Below are positions 35,227 through 45,574 of a DNA stretch of 64,000 nt, one piece after another (positions within the stretch are counted from its first letter, which is position 1; each line of letters starts with the position of its first letter). The position numbers and the translations under genes are program-made. Location of the stretch: positions 59,775,740 to 59,839,739 of the forward strand of contig NC_082691.1 of assembly GCF_949987515.2 (NCBI RefSeq), written 5' to 3'. This DNA comes from Delphinus delphis. Its lineage: Eukaryota; Chordata; Mammalia; Artiodactyla; Delphinidae. The notes under the pieces were generated by a model, which saw only the letters and a list, made by a program, of their open reading frames with translations, was not told the DNA's origin and made no database searches.

Positions 35227-35250
35227 CCGGGGGGGTGATGTAATGCACTC

Positions 35251-35283
35251 TAAATAGAATGTATTGTAATCTTTGCTCAGTCC
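35251..35283 (+). promoter_or_regulatory. Core promoter: TATA-like box and initiator
   Basis: TAAATAG at 35251-35257 and TCAGTCC at 35277-35283. The initiator A at 35279 falls 28 bp after the start of the TATA-like box, the spacing expected for a focused RNA polymerase II start. Both elements are oriented on the plus strand. Confidence 0.65.
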
Positions 35284-35334
35284 AACGTGGTCCCTTCACC
35301 CGGGCTCCGCTCTTGCCTTCTCCACACTTGTTTG
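35279..35334 (+). other. Predicted untranslated first exon
   Basis: From the predicted +1 to a perfect splice donor GTAAGT at 35335-35340 is 56 bp with no ATG, as expected for a short 5' UTR exon. The gene is not recognised. No downstream coding exon was found before 64 kb, so the first intron would exceed 28 kb or contain small exons missed by eye. A longer alternative start within the island is possible. Confidence 0.5.
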
Positions 35335-37915
35335 GTAAGTTCCTAAAAATACGGCTCGGCCACATCTGGGGCTTTTGCATTTAGACACTTTTGTTGCACT
35401 TGCCGCGGGAGCCATCTCGGGAGCGTACTTGTTTGCAGGGGTTGGTTCTCGGCAGCAGCCGCGAGGTTACTTGGTCCAGTGGGCAGGTCGCAGGGCAAGG
35501 AGTAGGGAAGATGCGATGCATTTTTTTTGGAGGGTGATCTGTGTTTGTAAACACTTTGGCGGACCAGAGGGAAGTCCGGCCTCAAATGCTGGTGGACTGT
35601 GGAATCGGCTGTGTCCTGAGGCTATCCCAGAGACCCCACGCCGTGTCCGTCCCGGAGCGCGTCTTGGTGGCCGCCGCGCCGTGCGACTGGAGGGATGCTA
35701 ACGTGGAACGAGCGCCGTGTCCGCCCCGGCGTGCGTGCGTGTGTGGGAGCGCGCGTGCGTTTCCCTGACACGGGGAACAGTTATGAATCGGGGGTGTGTG
35801 TTTGCCTCCAGAGACCTGGCAAGGTGCGGAACCCTCCAGAAGTGCGGTCAAGCGGCGGCAGCGGCGGCGGCAGCGGAGACGGCGAGCCAGGAACCTCCCC
35901 CCGCGTCCCCAACTTCCCGGTGATGCGGCGGAACCCCCGGAGAAAGTTTGCAAACTTCCAGCGGGCGCGGCGAGGACGCCGGGTCACCTAGGGGGCGGAC
36001 GGGCCGGCGGGCGCACGGGGGGCTAGCTCCTTCCCGGGTGCCAAGCCTGCTGCTGCCACCTCTTCCGCAGAGCTGCCCACCGCAGGTGGTGGGCGCGCGC
36101 GCCGGGGGAGGGGACATCGTCCTTGGAGGGCACTTGGCTTTCACTCCAGGCGCGGAAGGCTCGAGCGTGGCGAGGCTCTCCTCGCCTTCACTCCTCCAGC
36201 CGCCTCTTGCCTCTGTCCGGTTCTCGCTGGCATCATTACCTCTTCCCCGCCGCTGCCCCAAATGACAGCTCCCGCTTTTGCCGCGGCGGCGCGGTGGCAG
36301 TTCTCAGGACCCGGCGGCAGAGTCTTCCTCTCCAGCAGATTCTCCACGGAATCGCTTAAAACTTTTCAAGACGTTCTTAGAGGGGCAAGACGCACAAAGG
36401 AACCAAGGAGATGTTTTCTTCCGGCGGCTGCATCCCGCTTTTCCTTTGCTATAGATTTATTTCGAGGAGGTAGTGGGGAGGTATCTGGTAGATAAAGCCT
36501 CTGATCTAGCCCACCCCAAGTTTCCCTGAACGAGTGCAGCCTCCACTTGAGGCTTGTTCAAGGCCAGGAACTGAAGTGGGCTGCTTGTAGATTTCGTTGT
36601 CAGAGTCCGCTGAGTGTTTGATTTTTATTTTTCCCTCCCTCTCTGACATGTGTCAAGGAATAAAGGCTGAATACAGGTCCATTACGTCATTCTGCAGGCC
36701 AGTAAGTGTTTGATTAACAGCTTCAGATACTCAAGGGTTGGGGGCTTAGAAGTGCTGACAAAGCAACAATGCTTTCCGCCCCCAGCCCCCAACGTACTAG
36801 TACAATCGCCAGTTCCCTGGGCATCTTTATTGCCCTCTCCTCCCGGACCCCTCCTTCTCCACCCCTTCTCCCGCCCACACTGTTATCACTCTGGCCCTGC
36901 CTCCGCCTTTTACTGCTTTCCCTGGGGAGATCACAATCCCCGGAGTGAGGGTAAGAGCTTCTGGTGGCTGAGGGGAGCGCGGTGCCTGCTCAGCGCACAC
37001 ACAATCTGCCCTTTTCTATTATTTAAGAAAGGCACCAGCGAGCTCGCTTCTCCAGGGCAAAAATGCTCAACTCTGATAGAAAAGGCATCTCAGGAAATGT
37101 TTAGAGACATTATGATAATACAGTGTCCCTGTGGTGACTTAGGAAAACAACACACTCGCTGCAAGCAAAGTACTTAATTTTACATAGCGCCTTCCTCAGA
37201 CCGGTTATCCGAAGAGGGATGATTGAGGATGCTGACTAAACCAAATTTAGCCAAAGGCTCAAGACTAAACGTTTCATTTCCAAAGTGAGGGAATGTGAGT
37301 CGTCGAACCCAAAGTACCATACAATAAATTGGTGCGTGTGTCTTAAACTTAAGTTTCTATATTTAAAGAGGAAGTTAAATACTAAGTCATTGAATTGAGT
37401 CAGAATCCACGTATCTGGCAGTTGAAATAAAAATACTGTGTGTGACATGTTTAAGGGGATAAAAGTAAAAAGAACTCGGGGATGGGGGCGCTGCAGTGTG
37501 CAGCAGAAATCAAACAAGAGATTTCCTAACAGGCTTTTGGATGGGGGGTGGGGGGTGCAGAAGATTTGAGTGCTCTCTGATTTGGAGTTGGTGAAAGCTA
37601 AATAAAGGAAAATTTATATTCTGAGTATGTGGGAATTTCTTGAAGAACACATGTTTTGTTATAATCAGATCTACTTTCTTCAGCGTGAAAGCCATGCTGT
37701 AGAGTAGGCATTTGTGAAACTCCTGTCTGGGGTCTAATTGACATCCTTCCCCAAGTTTGTGGCAGTATTTATTATTTATTCACATCTAGAGATGAAATAG
37801 TATAACCTCCACACAATACATGTGCATCTAAAATGTTAAACTCCTTGTTTGTGATGCATACATAGACCTAAAGGGGAAAATGGCCCGGGTCACCAGCACT
37901 GGAGAGTGTGATTAA

Positions 37916-37944
37916 TGATCAGTGATTTAGTGATCAGTGATTAG
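37916..37944 (+). repeat. Two-unit 15-bp tandem duplication
   Basis: tgatcagtgatttag at 37916-37930 is followed at once by tgatcagtgattag at 37931-37944. Confidence 0.85.
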
Positions 37945-39024
37945 TGGTTTTATTCAAACTGTTACCTCTGACCAGAAGCACACATCAGAGGATTAACAGG
38001 CTCTTTAGATAAATGCTCATTAGTGGAAGGGGAAAAGCAAAGATAATAGGCATGCACCCAGGGACAACTTTCGAAGAAAATCATTCCCCGTCTTCAGAAT
38101 AATAAGCTCTATTAACAGAAAGCCCTTTTAATTTAAAACTTGCTTTTATCTTGTAAATCAAAGTTAGATGTAAAAGTTTGTAGTGCCATTATAACCTAAA
38201 TTTTCCCATATCCACTAGATGTGGATTATCTCAGTAGCGATATTTTTTTTATTTAAATAAACAATTGGACCTTTAGAGCAGCTGAACTCTGACAAGTCCT
38301 TAAGTCCCAGGGTTTGAAGGTGTCCCCCCTTCTGGAATGGAGAGTGCAGCTTGCTAACTAGATGGCGCAGTGTTATTTGGTGTTCTGTGCTGTGTCGTGC
38401 AGGAGTCTGAAGGAGCAAGTAGCTGCTTGCGAGGTGTTCTTCAATACTTACAACAAAGTTGATTCTGTGTAAGGTTGGAGGCTAGACAGTTCTACAAGTT
38501 TTTAGTCACATTTTCCATGTCAGTTAAATCTGGGGAGTTCAAGGCTACTGGAAAAATTAGTCTCATTACTAAAAGAGATTTAGAGCCCGAAGGAGAGGAG
38601 GTACCGGAGTCCAGGAGGTACCCCTGGGCTGCAGAAGTGATTGTAAAATACCAGACCTGTTCTTTTTTTTTTTTTTTTTTCTTAGAGCTAGTTTCACAGT
38701 CTTGAGGTCTGAACTATTGAGGCAATACTCAAAGCTTTATTTTCTTCCTAATCTTGCTGGGGAAAAAGAAGATACTAGAAAGAAAGGAAGAAAAAATTTG
38801 ATTTGGTGTCTGCAGGAAGCAACACGTTGCTGATTTTATTCTACAGATAATGGTAAGGTGATGTTTATTACACTTATTAAGCAGAAAGGGAACTTTGTAG
38901 TTGGTTCCAGGAGAACGATCTTGTAGTTTCATAGGTGAGATTCACAAATGGAATTCTTACTTTACACTGACTTTTAATGTTGCTTTTGTAGTTTCCTGGG
39001 ACTTGATAGCATTTTGTTGGAAGG

Positions 39025-39027
<3 letters not shown>

Positions 39028-39065
<38 letters not shown>
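39028..39065. repeat. (TG)19 microsatellite
   Basis: Nineteen uninterrupted TG units, the longest perfect dinucleotide tract in the window. A shorter (TG)8 lies at 39709-39724. Confidence 0.95.
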
Positions 39066-39068
<3 letters not shown>

Positions 39069-41219
39069 AAGACCATTATTTCCTGGGTAAAATAATGTTC
39101 ATGAGCATGGGAAGTGCAGTGGGGAAGCTACAAAGCATGTGAAATATGCTAGGTAAGGTAAGAATTCTCTTTTCCACAAGCTTTCCTGAGATTTTTATTT
39201 TTCAACTTTACTCAGACTAAACTTGTTTACTCAGTTGATATCTTCCAGCCAACTGGTTTTGACTGTAAATTGCTGATATCCATAAATTGCTTGTCAATCA
39301 GAAGTCAGTTGTGACCTTATATAGTTTATATATGAGCAGAGAGCTAATTAGAACATTCCCACAAAAAAGTGGAAACAGTGCCTTTATTTTTATATCTTTG
39401 TGATGTCGCAGCTTTTGTTCGAATAAGGGGTTAAGTGAATAGTAGTTTGTTAGATTTTCCCTGTATAGCTTTTCAATGACAGTAAGTTGAAGATTTTTGT
39501 TACGATTATTTGTTGCTATTATTTCCCACACCTGTGGATTCAAAACCAATCAGTTGTAGACTTTCCGTGGCTGTGTTCATACTAACGTCAGGTTCCTGCT
39601 CTCCTGATTTCTTGCTATAATTTGCTGTTTAGCAATGATGCACCACAATCCTATAGTGTTTCCTTAGCATTTCTTTGCTTCTGATTAAGCTGAAAATTAT
39701 TTTGTGGGTGTGTGTGTGTGTGTGATGTTCACTGGATCACCAAGATGTGAATTTTGTGTCACATTTTGTAGTTGGTTTTCTTCTGGTTATGTTGTTAGAT
39801 TAAAATTGGGGATTTGAGTGGACTTATTATTTTAGTCATCTTTTTTTCTTCTTCTTCACTTCAAAGCAGTGCTGTTAGCCACAAAATTAATGTGATCATG
39901 GCTGGTGTTTCCCATCTATATGCTGCTTTTGCTTCTTCCAAATTGGATTTCTACAGCAATTTAAGATCTTTTTTTAGAGGCAGCTTTCTTGGATGAAGAT
40001 GGAACAGTGATCTCAGTCAATTCATTATCTTGTCCAGTTTGACTACCAGCTGTATTATGGGAATCAACCAATGCTTTTATAAATTAGTGTTTAAAAATTT
40101 AAATCTAGGACTATTTCTCTGAATCCTATTTAAGAAAATTACACAGTTGAGATAAGGTAATAAACTGGGGTGGGGGGGGGGACCAGCTCCAAATATTTAA
40201 ATGTGAGAAAGAAGCACTTTTAGATATGCTAAACAGACTTAAAGAACCTTTTTGTGTTGCTATTTGTAAACTAAATAAGCTATCTACTTTATGGCATTGC
40301 TTTAAATAGAAACTCTGACACTTTAAAAATGACATCATGTTTAATGTTTTCACTAAAGAGTTCCTACATTTTGTAATTAGGGAAAAAAATGGGCAATTAG
40401 TGTTTTTTGAGGATCCATTAGTATTTCATTGTTGGGAATCACAAATCATGGATTTAATGTAAGAAAAGAGAAGAGAGAGAGAAGGCTTTTACAAGTGTCC
40501 AGGTAATACGGGTAGTACTGTTGCAGAAACAAAAGTAAAATTTTTTCAAGCTCTTACTGAGACTCTGGTACCTTCAAAATAAAACGCTAAAAGTTTAGGG
40601 TAAATTCCTGAATATATAAGATGTTACAGTGACATTTCCATATTTCATTCCTCCAAGCTCACTCTGTTGCCCATTTATCTTTTCCGAGAAATAGATCAGA
40701 ATCAACTTAACACTTTAAAAGTACATATTTTAGCTGCTTCCTTCTACTTCCTCAAGGTTCATATTTGTAATCTGTACCCTAAGATTAACAAGGATTGAAA
40801 ACTACCAGGTTGGCATTTGGCTTGAACTAAACTTAGTAAGAGTTCCTCTTGGCTTAGGGGTTCTGATGTGAAGTAGGCTTGTGTGATAGCATTAAGTAGA
40901 GCTGGAACTGGAGGGAGTCTTCTTATTGATAGAGCAAGCTCGTCACTTTGCAGAGGAAAATCTCGGGCCTGGTGGCTCTCCTGGCTCATCTAAGGCTGAG
41001 AGCTGGAGAGTACAAAACGGAGCCTAGAAGCTGGGTCCCTGCCTCCAGGTTGGGTGGTCTTTCCGTGTGTCAGGCCGTAAATGCCCTTGTCCTGAAGGAA
41101 GCATAACCATGGCTTTGGATGCTTTGCTCTTTTCAAGCCTTTTGATCACTAACCTTTCAATGACAAATTTTTATCAGATCTTTTGAATGAATGCCCTGAC
41201 CATAGAAACTATAGTTTCT

Positions 41220-41563
41220 TTTTTCTTTTTTTTATAAATTTATTTTTATTTACTTATTTTTGGCTGCATTGGGTCTTTGTTGCTGCGCGCGGGCTTTGTC
41301 TAGCTGCGGCGAGCAGGGGCTACTCTTCGTTGCGGTGCGTGGGCCTCTCATTGCCATGGCTTCTCTTGTTGCAGAGGACGGGCTTTAGGCGTGAGGGCTT
41401 CAGTAGTTGTGGCACGTGAGCTCTAGAGCGCAGGCCCAGTAGCTGTGGCGCACGGGCTTAGCTGCTCTGCGGCATGTGGGATCTTCCTGGACCAGGGCTT
41501 GAACCCGTGTCGCCTGCATTGGCAGGCGGATTCTTAACCACTGCGCCACCAGGGAAGCCCAAC
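41220..41563 (-). mobile_element. CHR-1-type SINE, reversed
   Basis: Left T/A-rich tail complement (tttttggctgcattgggtctttgttgctgcgcgcggg), body with cagtagttgtggc repeats, right end 'ccaccagggaagcc'. Direct repeats ctatagtttct at 41209-41219 and 41564-41574. Confidence 0.93.
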
Positions 41564-41575
41564 CTATAGTTTCTA

Positions 41576-42880
41576 TTCTGGTTATTTTTATATATCTGCA
41601 ATGTTGATTTTTCTAATATTGGCCTCCTTAGTTGAAGGCCGCTCTTCTTCTTTACCAATATGATTAGACATGCCCTGTAAAACTACACCATTCAGATTTC
41701 ATTTGAGACTAAAGGCCAGGCAAAACAAAAAATGGTCTATAGGACTGTCTCAGAATAAGGCAGTAACTTCCTTTACTTCCTGTCTTTTCTTTTTCATCTC
41801 TGAGGAAGGGATCCAAAAAATTCTTAAAGTTAAAATAAATAATCTTTCTTTTTGTTGAATAGAGTAACAAGTGCTGTTTTCACGCTGGCAGATGCGCGTT
41901 TGCCTAGGATCCGTCTGTAATATATTATCTTTCCAGGCTGGTGTGTATGAGAGTGTTTAGAGGTGAATAAGGAATGAGTTGAGTCTGGAAGTATGCTGTT
42001 CGAGGTTTGAATGGCAAAACTTGACTAATCTTAACTAATAGAATTCATGCATGCAACATAGGGGGCTCCAGAGCACCAAACATTTGATTTAAGATGATGT
42101 TTAGGTTTTGTTGTATTTAGGATGGAGCACAAGAATATCTCAGCAGAAATCTTGAATGCATCTACTGTGTGTGTTGTTTGGCCTGACCCACAGTTTTCCT
42201 TTCCAGCTCTTTGCATGAACACTTTAATATCAGAATTTAGGTCTCTTTTATTCTTTGATTACACTGAGGAGCCCCTGTGTTGCATGATTTCTCAAATATA
42301 ACACATTTCAGCCAGTTTTATGCAGTTCTCTCTCTGCTGGCTTCCCAAGGGGGGAAAACCACACGAAACAAAAAACATCTTTGTTTTTGTTTGAATTAGC
42401 TGATTATTAGAAGAAATACATTTTATCTCCGTTTGCCAGATCTGGTGGGACCATTTTACTTTGTCAAAACAAGATTTTCTTCTTTAAGTCAACTATAATG
42501 CTGTTCGGCTTCTGAATGACCAGGTACTAATCCATGCACCAGAGGTAGAAGGCTTTGAGGATAAAGACCACTTCTAGCAGGGTACCTAGGTATGACGAGG
42601 TGTGCCATTATGAAGAGCTGATTTGCCTCACTGCAATGACAGCATTGTCCACAAAAACATTGCCTTCTGGAAGGAAAGAAATATTATAGGCTCAGACTTC
42701 TAAATTTTGAGCAGGGGCTGATGCTGTGCTGAAGATGACCCTCAGAATGTTGAGGGTCTCCATGGTGATTTATTAAACTGCAGCAGGATAAAATATTCAC
42801 AGGCTAGAACTTGACCATCTACATCTTAAAAACCTTAATAGTCCTCTTCACTTATTCTCTGTATTTTCCTTATGCTAATG
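41576..42880. other. Unassigned sequence
   Basis: No recognised exon, RNA gene or repeat. Confidence 0.35.
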
Positions 42881-42900
42881 TTTTTCTAGATTTATTTTTT

Positions 42901-43126
42901 TATTTTAATTTTTTATTTTAATTTTTTTTATTTTTGCGGTACGCGGGCCTCTCTCTGTTGTGGCCTCTCCCGTTGCGGAGCACAGGCTCCGGACGCACAG
43001 GCTCAGAGGCCATGGCTCACGGGCCCAGCCGCTCCGCGGCATGTGGGATCTTCCCGGACCGGGGCACGAACCCGTGTCTCCTGTATTGGCAGGCAGACTC
43101 TCAACCACTGCGCCACCAGGGAAGCC
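42901..43126 (-). mobile_element. CHR-2-type SINE, reversed
   Basis: Left ttttatttt repeats, then 'gcggtacgcgggcctctctctgttgtggcc' and a full body to 'ccaccagggaagc'. Perfect 15-bp duplication ctagatttatttttt at 42886-42900 and 43127-43141. Confidence 0.95.
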
Positions 43127-43294
43127 CTAGATTTATTTTTTAACATCCATTCTAGTTACTGTGCTTTCATGAGTAACCCTGCAATAACAAATCGCAAGTG
43201 TGTGCACAGCAGAGAGGGGATATTTTTCCATAAGCAAAATAGATTTCAATATCAAACCTTAGAAGAAACAATTAGCAAGACAAAAGAAAGAAAG

Positions 43295-43475
43295 GTTTGA
43301 AATCCGATTGGTGGCATGCCAGGCTCTGCCATTCCTAGCTCTGCAACAGTGTGGTTTAAGGCAACAGGAAAAGCCTGAGAGGCCAGAAGAGGGTATCCCC
43401 AAAGTGCTGCCTTGAACTCATTATGCTTCCTTGCCTCAGTTTCTTCATTTGTGATAAAGGAGTGTTGGTCTTGAC
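43295..43475 (+). repeat. MIR SINE, diverged
   Basis: 'gccaggctctgccattcctagctctgcaacagtgtgg' then 'ccttgcctcagtttcttcatttgtgataaaggag' in MIR order, with an unrelated-looking centre. Confidence 0.65.
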
Positions 43476-43479
43476 CATC

Positions 43480-43808
43480 ACTCTCCAACAGTGGGAGCCA
43501 CAAATGCAAGCCACATATGTAATTTTAAATGTTCCAGTAGCCACATTAAAAATAGTTTAAAAAATCAAACAGGTGATGTTAATTTTAATAATTTTATTTA
43601 ACCTAATATATCTGAAATATTATCATTTCAACATATAATCAATATAAAAATGTTGATGAGATACTTTATGATTTGGAGCGGGGGGGGGTACTAAGTCTTT
43701 GAAGTCTGGTGTGTGTTTATAATTACCCCACATTTCAATTCGGACTAGTCAAGTTTCAAGTGTTCATAGCCACATGTACCAGTGACTATGGTGTCAGGCA
43801 ATGTAAAT
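43480..43808 (+). repeat. hAT-type (Charlie-like) MER DNA transposon relic
   Basis: 'gagccacaaatgcaagccacatatgtaattttaaatgttccagtagccacattaaaaa', 'tttaacctaatatatctgaaatattatcatttcaacatataatcaatataaaaatg' and 'tttcaattcggactagtcaagtttcaagtgttcatagccacatg' belong to the same family as 8877-9150, in opposite orientation and less truncated. Confidence 0.8.
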
Positions 43809-43814
43809 CTATAG

Positions 43815-43995
43815 GCTGTATCAATGCTTCTAATCCAGGCAGCCCAACAGAACCACCTGTGGAGTTTATAAAAAAAAATACTAATACCTTCCCTGTCCTG
43901 TCCATTTTGACTTACTTGGTTTGGGGTGGGGGCCTGGGCCTCTATATTTTTTAAAAGCTCCAGAAATGCTTCTGAAGTTTAGCCAGGGCTGAGAA
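43815..43995 (+). repeat. MER5-type hAT relic
   Basis: 'aatgcttctaatccaggcagcccaacagaaccacctgtggagttt', 'gggcctctatattttttaaaagctccagaaatgcttctgaagttt' and 'ggctgagaattgca' follow MER5B/MER5-like order. Confidence 0.65.
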
Positions 43996-43999
43996 TTGC

Positions 44000-45015
44000 A
44001 ATTCTAACTGATCACTAAGGAATCTTCTACTCTAATATTCCATGATTCTATTTAAGGAAAGGGATTGCAGTAAAGCATTCAGAGTTCAAAGGGCAACAAG
44101 CGGTTATTATTAGTGTGCTGCACTCTACAAAACATGTTTAAGAAAATGTAATTAATACAAATTAAAGTGTGCAGATTAAATATTTTAGAAGATAATTCTT
44201 GGTACCACAGATGAGCTCGGTTTTGTGTACGTTTCAGATATGGATTGTTTGCTTCCTGAGAAATCTTAATTTAGGATTTGGTTTGCACGCAGACTCTTCG
44301 AAACCCTCCGTTTTGGAAGAGGTCAAGATCACCACATTTCAGTTATTTTGCTAGCTTACTTCTTTGCCCCAGATACTACTTGCCTTTAGCTGGTTTTGGA
44401 GGGATGCTTTTACTCGATTTGAGACATCTGGATCCCCTTGTGTTTCTTCCCTCTAAGCTTTTAAAAAGCTTCGTGTCAGACCAAACTTGCTGTCTGCTCA
44501 TGTCAAGATGTTAGTTGTAACCCCCCCAGACTTAAAGTGTTCCTTCTATTTGTCATCCTTTAAATACTAGAGAATCAATATTTCTCAGTACACACCAGAA
44601 TGTTTTCCTTTAATAATTTTTTGAACAATATACCAGCTTGCGCATTCAGTAAATGATGCGAAGAACCCCAAAATAAAAAATAATAATTTCCAAACTCCTC
44701 ACCCATCTTTTTTTGAAGTCAACAAACAGCATTGTTTGTGGAGGAGAGGAGAGACCTCAGGGACGGTCCCTTGTGACTTCATGCTGCCGAGAGCCTCTGC
44801 ATTCCCACATTCGTGAGTCATTTCACCCTGAACCTCTCTCCTTATCCCCTGCATAGCAGTCTGGTTCCAAGTACATGTCTCTCTAACCATGAGCTTTTTA
44901 AACGTGACTTTAAACCTTTTTTAGCTACAAAGCTACACGTTTCTCTACATTTTGTGGTGGTAATATTTGTGTTTTCTGTAATACCATTCATCGGGAGAAT
45001 TTTAAGCTCCGTTCA
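44000..45015. other. Unassigned sequence
   Basis: No gene or named repeat. Confidence 0.35.
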
Positions 45016-45030
45016 TTAACACACAGCTTT

Positions 45031-45349
45031 TTTTTTTATAAGTATTTTTTAAAAAATTTAATTAATTAATTAATTAATTTATTTTTGGCTGTGTTGGGTC
45101 TTTGTTTCTATGCAAGGGCTTTCTCTAGTTGCGGCAGGTGGGGGCCACTCTTAATCGCGGTGCGCGGGCCTCACACTATCGTGTCCTCTCTTGTTGCGGA
45201 GCACAGGCTCCAGACGCACAGGCTCAGCAGTTGTGGCTCACGGGCCTGGTGGCTCCGCGGGCATGTGGGATCTTTCACGGATCAGGGCTTGAACCATGTC
45301 CCCTGCATTGGCAGGCAGATTCTCAACCACTGAGCCACCAGGGAAGACC
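45031..45349 (-). mobile_element. CHR-1-type SINE, reversed, first of two at one site
   Basis: Tail side has an aatt repeat (about 45058-45080), then 'ttttggctgtgttgggtctttg', and 'ccaccagggaaga' at the head side. Left target repeat aacacacagcttt at 45018-45030, right repeat aacacacagtt at 45350-45360. Confidence 0.93.
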
Positions 45350-45360
45350 AACACACAGTT

Positions 45361-45561
45361 TTTTGTTTGTTTGTTTGTTTGTTTTCTGTACGCGGGCCAC
45401 TCACTGTTGTGGCCTCTCCCGTTGCGGAGCGCAGGCTCAGCGGCCATGGCTCACGGGCCCAGCCGCTCCGCGGCATGTGGGATCTTCCCGGACCGGGGCA
45501 TGAACCCGTGTCCCCTGCATCGGCAGGCGGGCTCTCAACCACTGCGCCACCGGGGAAGCCC
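45361..45561 (-). mobile_element. CHR-2-type SINE, reversed, second at the same site
   Basis: Left (ttttg)n tail complement, 'ctgtacgcgggccactcactgttgtggcc', right end 'ccaccggggaagcc'. It starts directly after the middle copy of the target repeat and ends at the third copy (cacacagcttt, 45562-45572). About 15 bp of the usual 'acaggctccggacgc' region are missing, between two short caggctc repeats. The ORF frames here are SINE artefacts. Confidence 0.93.
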
Positions 45562-45574
45562 CACACAGCTTTAA

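Larger units (their letters stand above)
35010..36330. promoter_or_regulatory. CpG island
   Basis: About 1.3 kb of GC-rich, CpG-dense sequence in an otherwise A+T-rich, CpG-poor window. It contains GC boxes, GGC/GCC triplet runs (for example 35852-35876) and the core promoter elements listed separately. It is the only large CpG island here and so the best evidence for a transcription start site. The frames of up to 176 codons in it run on several strands at once and look like GC artefacts. Confidence 0.9.
36335..41205. other. Repeat-poor unassigned stretch downstream of the island
   Basis: Nearly 5 kb without a retrotransposon I recognise, which contrasts with both flanks. It holds a TTACGTCA site at 36682-36689, a tandem duplication at 37916-37944, a long T-run near 38,662-38,680, TG microsatellites and a G-run at 40171-40180. 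This is probably intron 1 of the predicted gene. The 155-codon frame at 36710-37177 has no domain. Confidence 0.45.

Noticed and set aside
34708..35238. Longest open frame (176 codons) over the 5' edge of the CpG island
   Set aside because: Several overlapping frames of similar length exist on both strands, the composition is Pro/Ser/Arg/Ala-rich as expected of GC-rich DNA, and the frame runs through the core promoter elements. No domain or splice context.
35248..35257. MEF2 site at the TATA-like box
   Set aside because: CTAAATAG has two A/T bases in the centre instead of four, so it does not meet CTAWWWWTAG. Its position fits a TATA-like element better.
36710..37177. 155-codon plus-strand frame after the CpG island
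   Set aside because: No recognisable domain. The Pro/Ser-rich part follows a C-rich stretch, and no splice pairing with the predicted first exon is evident.
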